Shown: positions 7,885-15,900 of the stretch, in pieces
Numbering within the stretch: position 1 is the first letter of the stretch
Layout: the number at the start of each line of letters is the position of its first letter
DNA from: Anaerolineaceae bacterium UBA1415
GTDB taxonomy: Bacteria; Chloroflexota; Anaerolineae; Anaerolineales; Anaerolineaceae
Direction: 5' to 3'
NCBI GenBank assembly: GCA_002305635.1
Contig: DBPR01000006.1
Location: 5,706 to 36,547 of the forward strand
Length of the DNA: 30,842 nucleotides
Translations under genes and position numbers: made by a program
The notes under the pieces: model-generated
Database searches by the model: none
Told to the model about the DNA's origin: nothing
The model's input: only the letters and a program-made list of their open reading frames with translations

Positions 7885-8871
7885 ATGATGAGCAAACCCT
7901 TTTTTTCCATCCTGATCCTTTTTTGGAAAAGCGAGCAGTATCTGCCCGAAAGTCTGAACGCGCTTGATCGGCAGACTTTCAGGGATTTTGAGGTGATCCT
8001 GCTCAATAATGGCGCCGATAATCCACCCGATCCGGAACTGCTTGCTCAGCACCCCAAACTAAACTTACGGGTTCTTCACTCTGATAAAAATCTGGGTTTC
8101 GCGGGAGGCAACAACCTGGCTGCCCGCCATGCGAGGGGTGAATACATGGTCTTGCTAAACGGGGATGCCTTCCCCGAACCGGATTGGCTTGCTAAGCTTC
8201 ACCAGGCTGCTCAGAATGCCCCCAACCACTGCTTTGCTTCCAAACTGATCAATGCGAGACAGGCGGAGCTGCTAGATGGCGAATGGAATGTCTATCATGC
8301 CAGTGGTTTGGCTCTCCGCAAAAACCATCATCAGCCGGTTGGCAAAAGCAGCCAGCGTTCACGCTTCGTGACCAGCGCCTGCGCGGCCGCCTCGGCTTAC
8401 CCGCGACCTGCTTTTGAGTTGGTGGGCGGCTTTGACGAGGACTTTTTCGCTTACATGGAAGATATTGACCTCGATCTGCGCCTCCAGTTGGCTGGATTTT
8501 CCTTTATTTACCTACCCGATGCCATCGTCCAGCATGTCGGGTCTGGTTCCACCGCTTCGCGCAGTGCGTTTTCAACATATTACGGACAGCGTAATCTCAT
8601 CTGGACTTTTGTCAAAAACATGCCCGGTTTTCTTTTTTACCTGCTTCTGCCAGTACATATCTTTTTTAACCTGCTTTATTTATTGGCCAGCTTGTTTATG
8701 TCCTCCGGCAAAGCCTTGCGGCAAGGCAAAAGAGACGCGCTGAAGAAGCTGCCCCAGATGCTTGCCAAACGTAAAATCATCCAATCCAGGCGCAAAATTT
8801 CCTTGTTTCAATTCGCGAAACTTCTGGACTGGAATCCATTCACTCCATTAATAAAACTCACTTACAGGTAA
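7885..8871 (+). CDS. GT2-family glycosyltransferase (rhamnosyltransferase-like)
   Basis: A 328-residue GT-A glycosyltransferase. FSILILFWKSEQYLPESLNAL (residues 7-27) opens the fold. NLGFAGGNN (69-77) and LLNGDAFPEPDW (90-101) form the nucleotide-sugar site, with N-G-D in place of a strict DxD. GGFDEDFFAYMEDIDLDLR (181-199) contains the acceptor-activating Glu-Asp (E192, D193), as in WbbL-like enzymes. A hydrophobic stretch at about 248-272 is a membrane anchor, followed by a basic tail. There is no obvious Shine-Dalgarno, and the start could be either of two adjacent ATGs (7885 or 7888). It sits 11 bp upstream of corA in the same direction. It probably transfers a sugar to a lipid-linked or cell-surface acceptor; the donor is not certain. 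Confidence 0.88.
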   Translation: MMSKPFFSILILFWKSEQYLPESLNALDRQTFRDFEVILLNNGADNPPDPELLAQHPKLNLRVLHSDKNLGFAGGNNLAARHARGEYMVLLNGDAFPEPDWLAKLHQAAQNAPNHCFASKLINARQAELLDGEWNVYHASGLALRKNHHQPVGKSSQRSRFVTSACAAASAYPRPAFELVGGFDEDFFAYMEDIDLDLRLQLAGFSFIYLPDAIVQHVGSGSTASRSAFSTYYGQRNLIWTFVKNMPGFLFYLLLPVHIFFNLLYLLASLFMSSGKALRQGKRDALKKLPQMLAKRKIIQSRRKISLFQFAKLLDWNPFTPLIKLTYR

Positions 8872-8882
8872 AGGAGGCTTTT

Positions 8883-9938
8883 ATGACTGACCCGAGCCCC
8901 AATTATCACAGCTTGTCACCGCAAAATAAAGCCAGTTTCTTCACCATTTCACCGGAAACCGGACTGTCGCAACATAAAAATGCTGAGACTGCCCTGAAAA
9001 ATGTACCAGCAGATGGCTATGTCTGGTTTGATTATTGTGAACCAACCCTCCATCAGCTGGAGCCATTGGCCTCATATTTTGGCATCCATCCCCTGTCAAT
9101 TGAGGACAGCCTTTCGGAAGATCAACTGCCCAAGCTTGATCTCTATCCCAATTACTCTTTCATGATCTTCAATTTTTATGAAAAATCTGAAGAGGAGCTG
9201 TTGACGCATGAGCTTGACCTCTTTTTGGGCGCAAATTTTTTGATCAGCATCTCTCATCTCAACCAACTGGGCATGCCGCTGCTGGCAGGCATCAACAAGT
9301 CGGTCGAACGGGAAATTCACAAAGTAAAACTGGGGCCCTCCTTCCTCTCCCATCTGATGATCGACATGGTGGTTGACCGAAAATTCTACGCCATTGACAG
9401 CATCGAAAACAAGCTCGACCAGGATGAAGACCGTATTCTGGATGGAAGCGGCGATTTTGACCTCTCCACCCTGTTGGATTCCCGACGGGATCTGATGACC
9501 ATCCGCCGTTCCCTCTTTTACGAGCGCGAAGTCATTAATAAACTCCTTCGGCAGGACAGCCCCTTTATTGCTGAAAGATCGCTGATCTATTACCGCGATA
9601 TCTATGATCACCTTTCAAAATACTATGAAATATCCGAGACAGCTCGCGACCAGGTGACCAGCCTGATGGAAATTCACCTTTCGATGTCCAGTAATCGCAT
9701 GGCCCAGACTTCCAACCGTACCAACGCGATCATGCGCCGCCTGACCTTGATCACAACCATTTTCATGCCGCTTAGCCTGATTTCCGGGATCGGCGGCATG
9801 TCTGAATTCACTTTGCTGATTGGGGAGGAGAATATCCGTATCGGCTACTTGCTTATGTTTATATTTATGTTGATCATCGCAGGGATCAACTTTTTGTTCC
9901 TTAAACGCATGGAGAGCAACCTGAAGGACGACGATTAG
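8883..9938 (+). CDS. CorA-family divalent cation channel with GMS in place of GMN
   Basis: A 351-residue CorA-type protein. It has a large N-terminal cytoplasmic alpha/beta domain (YVWFDYCEPTLHQLEPLASYFGIHPLSIED, split by small changes from the usual), a long helical stalk (about 150-280), and two C-terminal membrane helices: TLITTIFMPLSLISGIG (about 288-304) and IGYLLMFIFMLIIAGINFLFL (about 319-339). The tail RMESNLKDDD is short and charged, as in the family. The selectivity signature normally reads YGMNF at the end of the first helix; here it is GGMSEF with G305-M306-S307. The start ATG has AAGGAGG 6 bp upstream, a strong Shine-Dalgarno. The gene is convergent with the CHAD gene, with only 14 bp between stops. 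Magnesium is the default substrate, but the altered loop makes specificity uncertain. Confidence 0.88.
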   Translation: MTDPSPNYHSLSPQNKASFFTISPETGLSQHKNAETALKNVPADGYVWFDYCEPTLHQLEPLASYFGIHPLSIEDSLSEDQLPKLDLYPNYSFMIFNFYEKSEEELLTHELDLFLGANFLISISHLNQLGMPLLAGINKSVEREIHKVKLGPSFLSHLMIDMVVDRKFYAIDSIENKLDQDEDRILDGSGDFDLSTLLDSRRDLMTIRRSLFYEREVINKLLRQDSPFIAERSLIYYRDIYDHLSKYYEISETARDQVTSLMEIHLSMSSNRMAQTSNRTNAIMRRLTLITTIFMPLSLISGIGGMSEFTLLIGEENIRIGYLLMFIFMLIIAGINFLFLKRMESNLKDDD

Positions 9939-9952
9939 AGAGCGATTTTAAG

Positions 9953-10942
9953 TCAGTTACAATCGGCGCAGGCAGAATTGTCAGGAAAAGCCTGGTGATC
10001 ATCTATTAAGATCAGTAATTCACCCCACATGCCTGAGTTGAGCGTCTCGTCCCAAAAAGTCAGAAATTCCTGATAATCTTCATCACGGCTCAGTTTTCGA
10101 TCGGCGCTAAAGGCATTCAGGCCGGGCAAGAGCCTGCGCAGGCGTCGGTTGTTGCCAAAGCAATTCACGATCCTCTGTTCTTCTTCTTCAATAAAGTTCG
10201 GGATCATCCCCATCCAGACATCAGTGTCGTGGATCGAGCCGAGCAAGGCCTGAATTTTCTTAGCCTGATTGATGAAGGGGCTGATCGAAAAACCATACAG
10301 CTCCTCAAAAGCTTCCATGGTGTAGCGCAATTGCTTGGCGTGGATGCGCATTTCGTGCAAATCTGTCACATTGCTCTCAACTCGAACCAGCTGATCGTAT
10401 GCGGTCAACTCCTCAAGCCGGGAGCGAATGTTCATGGCTGTCAGTTGGAATAGAACAGCAGCGTCTTCCTCGTCGTTGAGTTCTTTTTCCAACCAGGAGT
10501 TCGCCCATCGCGCCATTCTTCCCAGCGTGTCAGCCTGCTCCAGTTGGTTCATCGCCTGCACGACCTCATCCTGCAAGAGTTGTCTTTTTTGCCTCAACCT
10601 CAACATGAGGCGTTTGATGCCCGGCTTTAGTTTTGGATCCAAATAGCCGGAAAGGTTCTTTTTCAGGATCTCAAGCTGGACATCGAGGTCGCGCGCGTGC
10701 CCAAGTACCTGTGTGACAGAGCGAATCATTCCGGTAAAGTTTTTGTAATCAACTTTGGGGAAACAATCTTTAAATATCTTTAGCCCGCTTCGCATACGTC
10801 GTGAGGCAACGCGCATGCGATGGATACTTTCAATATCCTCCCCGCACCTGACCCCTTCGACCTCTGCCTGCATGGCTGAGAGGTGCTGAATGAGCACCCT
10901 GGCTCCATAGACGTGAATCACTTGAGCAATTGTTTTTGCCAC
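9953..10942 (-). CDS. CHAD domain protein
   Basis: A 329-residue, almost wholly helical protein of the CHAD family (conserved histidine alpha-helical domain), which is known to bind inorganic polyphosphate. Two repeats are visible. The first has ESIHRMRVASRRMRSGLKIF (His41) and LGHARDLDVQL (His82). The second has LHEMRIHAKQLRYTMEAFEELYG (His196, His201) and LGSIHDTDVW. The dense Arg/Lys/His surface is what polyphosphate binding needs. No CYTH or other catalytic domain is attached. The frame opens with GTG at 10948, but GTG at 10942 has GGAG 5 bp upstream and is preferred. The start lies only about 13 bp after an intrinsic terminator closing the kinase genes, so expression depends on read-through or a promoter inside the terminator region. 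Nearby phoU/phoR/phoB-like genes support a phosphate role. Confidence 0.9.
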   Translation of the reverse strand: MAKTIAQVIHVYGARVLIQHLSAMQAEVEGVRCGEDIESIHRMRVASRRMRSGLKIFKDCFPKVDYKNFTGMIRSVTQVLGHARDLDVQLEILKKNLSGYLDPKLKPGIKRLMLRLRQKRQLLQDEVVQAMNQLEQADTLGRMARWANSWLEKELNDEEDAAVLFQLTAMNIRSRLEELTAYDQLVRVESNVTDLHEMRIHAKQLRYTMEAFEELYGFSISPFINQAKKIQALLGSIHDTDVWMGMIPNFIEEEEQRIVNCFGNNRRLRRLLPGLNAFSADRKLSRDEDYQEFLTFWDETLNSGMWGELLILIDDHQAFPDNSACADCN

Positions 10943-10954
10943 TTTCACTCCGCT

Positions 10955-10987
10955 AAAAAAGTTTACCCCAGCCCGGCTGGGGTAAAC
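10955..10987 (-). terminator. strong intrinsic terminator after the kinase pair
   Basis: GTTTACCCCAGC and GCTGGGGTAAAC form a perfect 12-bp stem around CCG (10961-10987), followed on the minus strand by six T (10955-10960). It begins 6 bp past the stop at 10994. Confidence 0.92.
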
Positions 10988-10993
10988 ATGCTA

Positions 10994-11707
10994 TTAAAAT
11001 GGACGCTCCGATTTGGTCAGTCGGTTCTGCAGAAGCAGGCGGATCGGTCGTTGAAGATCTTCGAAAATTTCACGGGGAGCACGATCAGCATCAATCCCAA
11101 CGAAATTGTACTCGAGCGCAAGCTTCTCAAGTTCCTGAATGATTTGCGTTTGATATATTACAAAACTATCGTAAAGGTTATCCGCCAGGTTCAGATCCAT
11201 ACCCGCCTCCCAGTAGTTGAGGCCACGGCCATGGATCAAACGTTGAACCAGAGAAGGCACACTGGCACGCAGGTAGAGGATCAGATGTGGGCGCAGCGCG
11301 ATGCCATAAAGCGCCTTCGACCAGCTCTTTTCGATCCCACGCAGGCTGTCGCGGGCGATCATCGAATAAAAATAGCGGTCTGAGAGGACGATAAAACCAG
11401 CCTGCAGGGCCGGAATGATGTTATTTTCGAGTCGGTCCGCGAAATCGGCAGCATAGAACAGACTCATCGTGGTCGGCCCAAGGGTATGTCCGCTCTTGGC
11501 GGCATCCAGACCAGGCCCGGTCAGTTCTGAGCGTGTCAAGCCGGTATCCGCCACCGCGTAGCCTTCATCTTCAAGCCAGCGTCGCACCAGTTTGATCTGG
11601 GTGGAACGCCCGACGCCATCGGTACCTTCCAAAACGATCAATTTACCGGTCAGTTTGCCAAAATCCCGATAAGGAAAACCAGCGCCATAATATCCGTTCT
11701 TTGCCAT
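10994..11707 (-). CDS. thymidylate-kinase-like P-loop protein with Arg in Walker A
   Basis: A 237-residue protein of the dTMP kinase fold (COG0125-like), paralogous to the gene just upstream. GKLIVLEGTDGVGRSTQ (residues 21-37) is the P-loop, but the invariant Walker A lysine is Arg34. SDRYFYSMIARDSLRG (109-124) is the DRY region, and NYWEAGMDLNLADN (164-177) matches the lid-side motif of its partner. A 20-residue extension precedes the P-loop. The ATG overlaps the upstream stop (TAATG), with GGAGA 5-10 bp before it, so the pair is co-translated. Replacement of the lysine usually cripples phosphoryl transfer, so this may be a regulatory or structural partner, perhaps in a heterodimer. That is inference. 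True dTMP kinase activity is doubtful for both paralogues because the DRY-region residues after Tyr differ from canonical Tmk. Confidence 0.8.
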   Translation of the reverse strand: MAKNGYYGAGFPYRDFGKLTGKLIVLEGTDGVGRSTQIKLVRRWLEDEGYAVADTGLTRSELTGPGLDAAKSGHTLGPTTMSLFYAADFADRLENNIIPALQAGFIVLSDRYFYSMIARDSLRGIEKSWSKALYGIALRPHLILYLRASVPSLVQRLIHGRGLNYWEAGMDLNLADNLYDSFVIYQTQIIQELEKLALEYNFVGIDADRAPREIFEDLQRPIRLLLQNRLTKSERPF

Positions 11708-12444
11708 TAGCTTTCTCCTTCTTCTTCTTTTGTGCGTGCCTGAGGATTCTTGACAACGATGGGCTTTTTGCCTGGGTTGGGCAAGCCTTCGAAATCTTTC
11801 AACATGTTTTTGACCAAAGCGCGAACTTTTTTCTGCTGTTCCTTGACCGGCAAAGTGCCGTCGATCATGGTCAGACCGAACTCATCCACCATTTGATCAT
11901 ATTCATTCAGTATGCGACCCTGGAAGAGCTTAAAACTTTCCTGATAGTTATCAGAAAGGTCTAAATCCATACCCGCTTCGTAATATTTCAGTTTTGCCCG
12001 CGAACCAGTAATGCGTTCAACAGCGATATCGAGGGGAACACGGAAGTAGAGCGCCACATCCGGCTTGATGGCAAAGGAATACATATCACGAACCCATTTC
12101 GGGTCATTGCCGCGGGCGACGTCGCGCGCGAAAGCCGTAAAAGCATAGCGATCCGCCACCACGATCACGCCTGCTTTGAGCAGGGGGTAAATGCCATTTT
12201 CCCAGCGGTCAGCGAAATCGGTGCAGTGCAAAATGCTGAAGGTCGCCGGGGTAAAAGACTGCGCTTTCTTGGCAGCCTTGGTGGTGCTCTTGACTAAGGC
12301 AGAGCTGTTCCACTCGCTGAAATAAACCGAGTAACCCTTGGAAAGCAGCCACTTGTGGAGCAGGTCGATCTGGGTCGACTTGCCGGATCCGTCGATGCCT
12401 TCAACGACAATCAGTTTTCCTTTCGTATCATTGGGTCTTAACAC
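11707..12444 (-). CDS. thymidylate-kinase-like P-loop kinase with intact Walker A
   Basis: A 245-residue protein with a complete P-loop, GIDGSGKST (residues 16-24, Lys22), ADRYAFTAFARDVARG (97-112), and YYEAGMDLDLSDN (154-166), followed by SFKLFQGRILNEYDQMVDEFG. The C-terminal 15-20 residues are charged (KNPQARTKEEEGES). Canonical Tmk has DRYxxSxxAYQ; here the Gln position is Arg-Asp, so the phosphate acceptor may not be dTMP. The frame opens with GTG at 12453, but GTG at 12444 has GGAGG 8 bp upstream. It is not PPK2: that family's other signature motifs are absent. It is first in a two-gene unit between two terminators, beside phoU and CHAD genes, which hints at phosphate metabolism without proving it. 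Confidence 0.8.
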   Translation of the reverse strand: MLRPNDTKGKLIVVEGIDGSGKSTQIDLLHKWLLSKGYSVYFSEWNSSALVKSTTKAAKKAQSFTPATFSILHCTDFADRWENGIYPLLKAGVIVVADRYAFTAFARDVARGNDPKWVRDMYSFAIKPDVALYFRVPLDIAVERITGSRAKLKYYEAGMDLDLSDNYQESFKLFQGRILNEYDQMVDEFGLTMIDGTLPVKEQQKKVRALVKNMLKDFEGLPNPGKKPIVVKNPQARTKEEEGES

Positions 12445-12501
12445 TTTTAGCACCTCCGGAATTGTTTTATCTTCGTATCAAGCTTTGCGGGATACGCATC
12501 C

Positions 12502-12507
12502 ATTATA
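12502..12507 (-). promoter_or_regulatory. -10-like hexamer of the kinase pair
   Basis: A perfect TATAAT on the minus strand, 57 bp before the GTG at 12444. The -35 position (about 12525-12530) reads CCCTGA, a poor match. Confidence 0.45.
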
Positions 12508-12687
12508 ATGTAGAAAACATATAATCAGGGAGAATATATAGACATTTATTTCTAAAAAAAGAATTATTTTCATCATATTTGCCCATAAATGCCGGATCAG
12601 CCATCTGATTTTGAAAAATGAGTTGGACGTCATATCCATGCATATCATTTTTTATTGAATATGCCACAACATCCATGCTCCTGACTT

Positions 12688-12713
12688 AAAAAAAGACCCA
12701 GCCAAGGCTGGGT
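12688..12713 (-). terminator. intrinsic terminator downstream of phoU
   Basis: ACCCAGCC and GGCTGGGT pair over 8 bp with two bases between (12696-12713), followed on the minus strand by C and a run of seven T (12688-12694). It lies about 145 bp after the phoU stop and shares the CCCAGCC/GGCTGGG core with the terminator at 10961-10987. Confidence 0.85.
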
Positions 12714-12856
12714 GAGTTCAATGAAGCTAACTTTCTTCTAAGAATGAAATAATCGGCAATTCAATCAAGGGACAAGCTTATGGGGATAGATTGAAAACCA
12801 GGCTTTGATAAAACAAAACTTATCTATTTATCCCTGGCTTGTTCCAAAAACCGCGC

Positions 12857-13540
12857 TTAGTCCAATCCGATGGTTTCGTCGTCGGTGTTGTCAAACTCCA
12901 TCAACTCGCCGGAGACAATAAAGACAACCCGTTCGCATATATTGGTGACGCGGTCAGCGGTGCGTTCCAGATTATGCACCACCCAGACCAACTGGTTGGC
13001 GATATCGATGCTGTCGGGGTTCTTGATCATGCTCTCGACAATTTTTCGGTAAATCGATTGATAATATTCATCGACCTGATTGTCTTCTTCAGGAATGCTA
13101 TGCGCGGCAACCATATCACCGGCCACAAAAGCGCCCAAAGCGCGATGCAGCATTGAGGTGGCAAGATCGGCCATTGTGACGATTTCCCTGATGGGGATCG
13201 GGAATTCAGCCTCTGCCAAACGGACGGCGACTTTGGAAATGCCTTTGGCATAATCACCGATTCGCTCCAGCTCAGTATTGACTTCAAGCATGCCTGCCAA
13301 AAGCCTCAGGTCACTTGCCAGTGGACTTTGCGTTGCCAGAGTGATCAGGATGTGGTTTTCAATCGCAAAATGCTTTCCGTTGATTTTTCGATCGTTGTGA
13401 TAAACAGCCTTTGCGGCTTCGACATCCCGCCGTTGCAAGGCATCCACAGAGTTGAGAATTGCCTGTTCGACCAAACTTCCAAGCAATAATAATTCGTCCT
13501 GTACCAAACGAATTTCCTGATCTAATGAAAAACGGGACAT
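12857..13540 (-). CDS. phoU: phosphate signalling regulator PhoU
   Basis: A 227-residue, two-repeat helical protein of the PhoU family, which links the Pst phosphate transporter to the PhoR/PhoB system. Each half carries a metal-binding signature: ERIGDYAKGI (from residue 92, Asp96) and ERTADRVTNICERVVF (from residue 192, Asp196). MSRFSLDQEIRLVQDELLLLG is a normal PhoU N-terminus. The frame is open to 13606, but the ATG at 13540 has AGGAGGA about 6 bp upstream and gives family length. It lies 174 bp downstream of the phoR-like gene with no terminator between, and has a possible own promoter. No pst genes are in the window. Confidence 0.94.
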   Translation of the reverse strand: MSRFSLDQEIRLVQDELLLLGSLVEQAILNSVDALQRRDVEAAKAVYHNDRKINGKHFAIENHILITLATQSPLASDLRLLAGMLEVNTELERIGDYAKGISKVAVRLAEAEFPIPIREIVTMADLATSMLHRALGAFVAGDMVAAHSIPEEDNQVDEYYQSIYRKIVESMIKNPDSIDIANQLVWVVHNLERTADRVTNICERVVFIVSGELMEFDNTDDETIGLD

Positions 13541-13642
13541 ACAATCCTCCTGAACACAGTTTATGCTCCAGATATTATTTATCACCCGGATTTGAGCATC
13601 ACTCACTTAGACGCAAAATAAGCCCGAATACGAGTGCTTAAT

Positions 13643-13672
13643 ACTATATCACGCTGCCCGCACAAGTTGCAA
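13643..13672 (-). promoter_or_regulatory. possible phoU promoter
   Basis: TTGCAA (13667-13672) and TATAGT (13643-13648) are separated by 18 bp, about 100 bp before the phoU ATG. The match is moderate (4/6 and 5/6), so this is a candidate only. Confidence 0.35.
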
Positions 13673-13714
13673 AGATTTCGGTTAAAGCTTTCTTCATATT
13701 TGGTAAAAATGCGG

Positions 13715-15163
13715 TTAAATATAGTATCCATCCAACACCGAAGGCAGGGAAAAGTAAAAATTACTACCAGCATTTTCTTCGCTTTCAACCCAAATCTGAC
13801 CGTTGTGCGCGTCAACAATGTGCTTGCAGATCGAAAGCCCCAATCCTGTGCCACCTCCTGCGCGGGCCCGATCGGCTTTATAAAAACGTTCAAAAATTCT
13901 CCCAATATCCTTTTTAGGGATGCCAACCCCATCGTCACTGACTTTGAAGATCACTTTGTCTCCATCCTGCCAGGCGCTCAGGTGAATATGCCCTCCGTTT
14001 GGGGTAAATTTGATCGCGTTGTGGATCAGGTTTACAAAGACCTGCGAGATACGCCCCGGATCGGCAAAAACTTTTGGCAAATACGGTGGGCATTCCTGGG
14101 TCAGGCTTACCCCCACCCGCTCAGCCTGCAGGGTCATTCTTTCAATTACCTTATCCATCAGACGGCAGGGCTCGCTGCGCTGGAATTCAAAGTTAGAACG
14201 GCCGGCTTCGATGCGTGAAAGTTCAAGCAGCTCGTTGACCATCTGCGAGAGGTTGTCAACTTCGCTGTCCATGCGAACCACAAACTTGCGGGCAGCAGGA
14301 GGATCATCCAGCGCGCCATCCAGAAGGGTCTCACTGATGGCTTTCAGTCCTGCCATGGGCGTACGCAGTTCGTGCGAAATATTGGAGATGAAATCCCGAC
14401 GGACAATTTCAAGTTGGTGGGTCTGGGTGAGGTCCTGAAACAGCAGCATTGATCTGCCGGGCAGGTCTTTTTCCAGAGAAATGCCAACCACCTGCAAATA
14501 CTTGTGAGCCGAACCCATTTCCATCGTAACGGTTTCGGGATCGCCATTCTTCGTCTTTTCCCAGAGCTCAACCAGGCTGTAATGGCGCATCACCTCCACG
14601 ACCGAGCGGCCCAAAGCCTGTTCGTTTTCGATTCTGAAGAGCTTTTCAGCCGCGTTGTTGAGCATCTGCACGCGGCCGTCGTCATCCGCGATCAGAACGC
14701 CATCGGTCATGTGATCCAATACCGCGGAGAGCATGGCCTGTTCCTTGCGCAGAGCGTTAAACTGCTCTTCGGTCTGATCAGCTGTTTTTCGCAGTGCCTC
14801 GCCCAATTCCTGCATTTCAAGCTGTTGCCCCAGATCGTCCGGAATCCTGATCTCCTGAAAATGTCCTTCGCCCAGTTCTTTGGCAGCGTTGGTAAGGTCT
14901 TCCAGGACATTGAGATGCCGGTTGGTATAGTGGATGTTGATCAGCAGTCCGATCAGCAGCCCAACGGCCAGGATCAAAAACACAAGTGCGAAGAGGGGCA
15001 TATAGTTGACCTGCGTACCGCGTATTTCCGCTTCAGCGAAAAGCGCGTTCTGGACAAACGGCACCAGCAAAACAAAAGCGGCCAGGCTGAAAATAAAAAT
15101 CAGCATGAAAGGCCATAAGATGCGCAAATGAAAGCGCGATTTCATTCTGGTTCGTTCAGGCAT
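13715..15163 (-). CDS. phoR: PhoR-like sensor histidine kinase
   Basis: A 482-residue membrane kinase. Two helices at about residues 17-37 and 55-78 flank a very short external loop. A HAMP-like linker and charged coiled coil (80-140) are followed by a PAS domain (about 143-250), then the dimerisation/phosphoacceptor motif ISNISHELRTPM (His264). The ATPase domain has the N-box NLIHNAIKF (378-386), DDGVGIP (410-416), and GGTGLGLS (437-444). The architecture TM-TM-HAMP-PAS-HisKA-HATPase is that of PhoR. The ATG overlaps the regulator stop (TGATG), with GAGGG upstream. Assignment to phosphate sensing rests on phoU just downstream; a short loop suggests sensing via membrane or PhoU contacts. It could instead belong to a related envelope-stress system. 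Confidence 0.9.
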   Translation of the reverse strand: MPERTRMKSRFHLRILWPFMLIFIFSLAAFVLLVPFVQNALFAEAEIRGTQVNYMPLFALVFLILAVGLLIGLLINIHYTNRHLNVLEDLTNAAKELGEGHFQEIRIPDDLGQQLEMQELGEALRKTADQTEEQFNALRKEQAMLSAVLDHMTDGVLIADDDGRVQMLNNAAEKLFRIENEQALGRSVVEVMRHYSLVELWEKTKNGDPETVTMEMGSAHKYLQVVGISLEKDLPGRSMLLFQDLTQTHQLEIVRRDFISNISHELRTPMAGLKAISETLLDGALDDPPAARKFVVRMDSEVDNLSQMVNELLELSRIEAGRSNFEFQRSEPCRLMDKVIERMTLQAERVGVSLTQECPPYLPKVFADPGRISQVFVNLIHNAIKFTPNGGHIHLSAWQDGDKVIFKVSDDGVGIPKKDIGRIFERFYKADRARAGGGTGLGLSICKHIVDAHNGQIWVESEENAGSNFYFSLPSVLDGYYI

Positions 15164-15873
15164 CAGCCCTCAAAGCGATAACCCGCTCCTCTTACCGTAA
15201 TGATCCTTTGCGGTTTCTCGGGGATCGGCTCGATCTTTTCGCGCAGCCAGCGGATGTGTACATCGACCGTCCGCGAATCGCCCACAAAACCCCATCCCCA
15301 AACTCGTTCCAGGATCAGTTCGCGGGTCAGAACGCGGCCCTTGTGCTGCCCCATGAAGGTCAGGAGTTCGTACTCTTTCGGTTTACAAGGGATGACCTCG
15401 CCATCGAGCCGAACCTCACGACGAGTCAGGTCGATCTCAAGGTTGTCAAAGGTCATAACCTTGGGCTGGCTGGCTTCCTGCGCGGCGGTGCCCATTTCTT
15501 CACGGATCAGGCGCACGCGGCGCAAAAGCGCTTTCACGCGCGCGATCAGTTCCCGCACGCTGAAAGGCTTGGGCAAATAGTCATCCGCGCCAACCTCGAG
15601 CCCGACCACCCTGTCAATTTCGTCATCCCGTGCTGTCAGCATCAGGACGGGGGTGTTGGTTTCCTGCCGCAAGGTGCGGCAGACTTCAAAACCATCCATA
15701 CCCGGCAACATCACATCCAAAATAACAAGGTCTGGATTGGTCGTGCGTGCCAGCTCCAAAGCGGTCAGACCATCCCCGGCTACTTCAACTTCATAGCCTT
15801 CTTTTCTCAACTTGTAGCTTAACGTTTCCTGGAGAGAAACTTCATCATCGACGATCAGGATCTTTTCTGCCAT
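15163..15873 (-). CDS. phoB: PhoB-like OmpR-family response regulator
   Basis: A 236-residue regulator. The receiver domain (1-120) has acidic D9-D10, phosphoacceptor Asp53 in LVILDVMLPGMDG, Thr80 and Lys102 (YLPKPFS). The winged-helix DNA-binding domain (about 140-236) has PKEYELLTFMGQHKGRVLTR, SRTVDVHIRWLREKIE, and the C-terminal ITVRGAGYRFEG. The ATG has GGAGGTGAT immediately upstream, a strong Shine-Dalgarno. It is the first gene of the phoB-phoR(-phoU) unit. TTAAC direct repeats at the -35 region suggest autoregulation. Members of this family share much sequence, so the PhoB name relies on phoU linkage. Confidence 0.9.
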   Translation of the reverse strand: MAEKILIVDDEVSLQETLSYKLRKEGYEVEVAGDGLTALELARTTNPDLVILDVMLPGMDGFEVCRTLRQETNTPVLMLTARDDEIDRVVGLEVGADDYLPKPFSVRELIARVKALLRRVRLIREEMGTAAQEASQPKVMTFDNLEIDLTRREVRLDGEVIPCKPKEYELLTFMGQHKGRVLTRELILERVWGWGFVGDSRTVDVHIRWLREKIEPIPEKPQRIITVRGAGYRFEG

Positions 15874-15900
15874 ATCACCTCCATACCTGGTGCTTACAAA

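Larger units (their letters stand above)
12445..12856. other. 412-bp gene-free spacer between phoU-like and kinase genes
   Basis: It holds the kinase-unit promoter candidate (12502-12507) and the intrinsic terminator at 12688-12713. The remainder is AT-rich and I see no further gene or RNA. Confidence 0.6.

Noticed and set aside
8872..8882. Mg-sensing riboswitch (M-box) for corA
   Set aside because: corA starts 11 bp after the glycosyltransferase gene, leaving no room for a leader RNA; upstream of the glycosyltransferase there is also no structured leader.
11707..12444. PPK2-type polyphosphate kinase
   Set aside because: The P-loop and DRY motif follow the Tmk pattern; I do not see PPK2 motifs. 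The phosphate link rests on neighbourhood alone.
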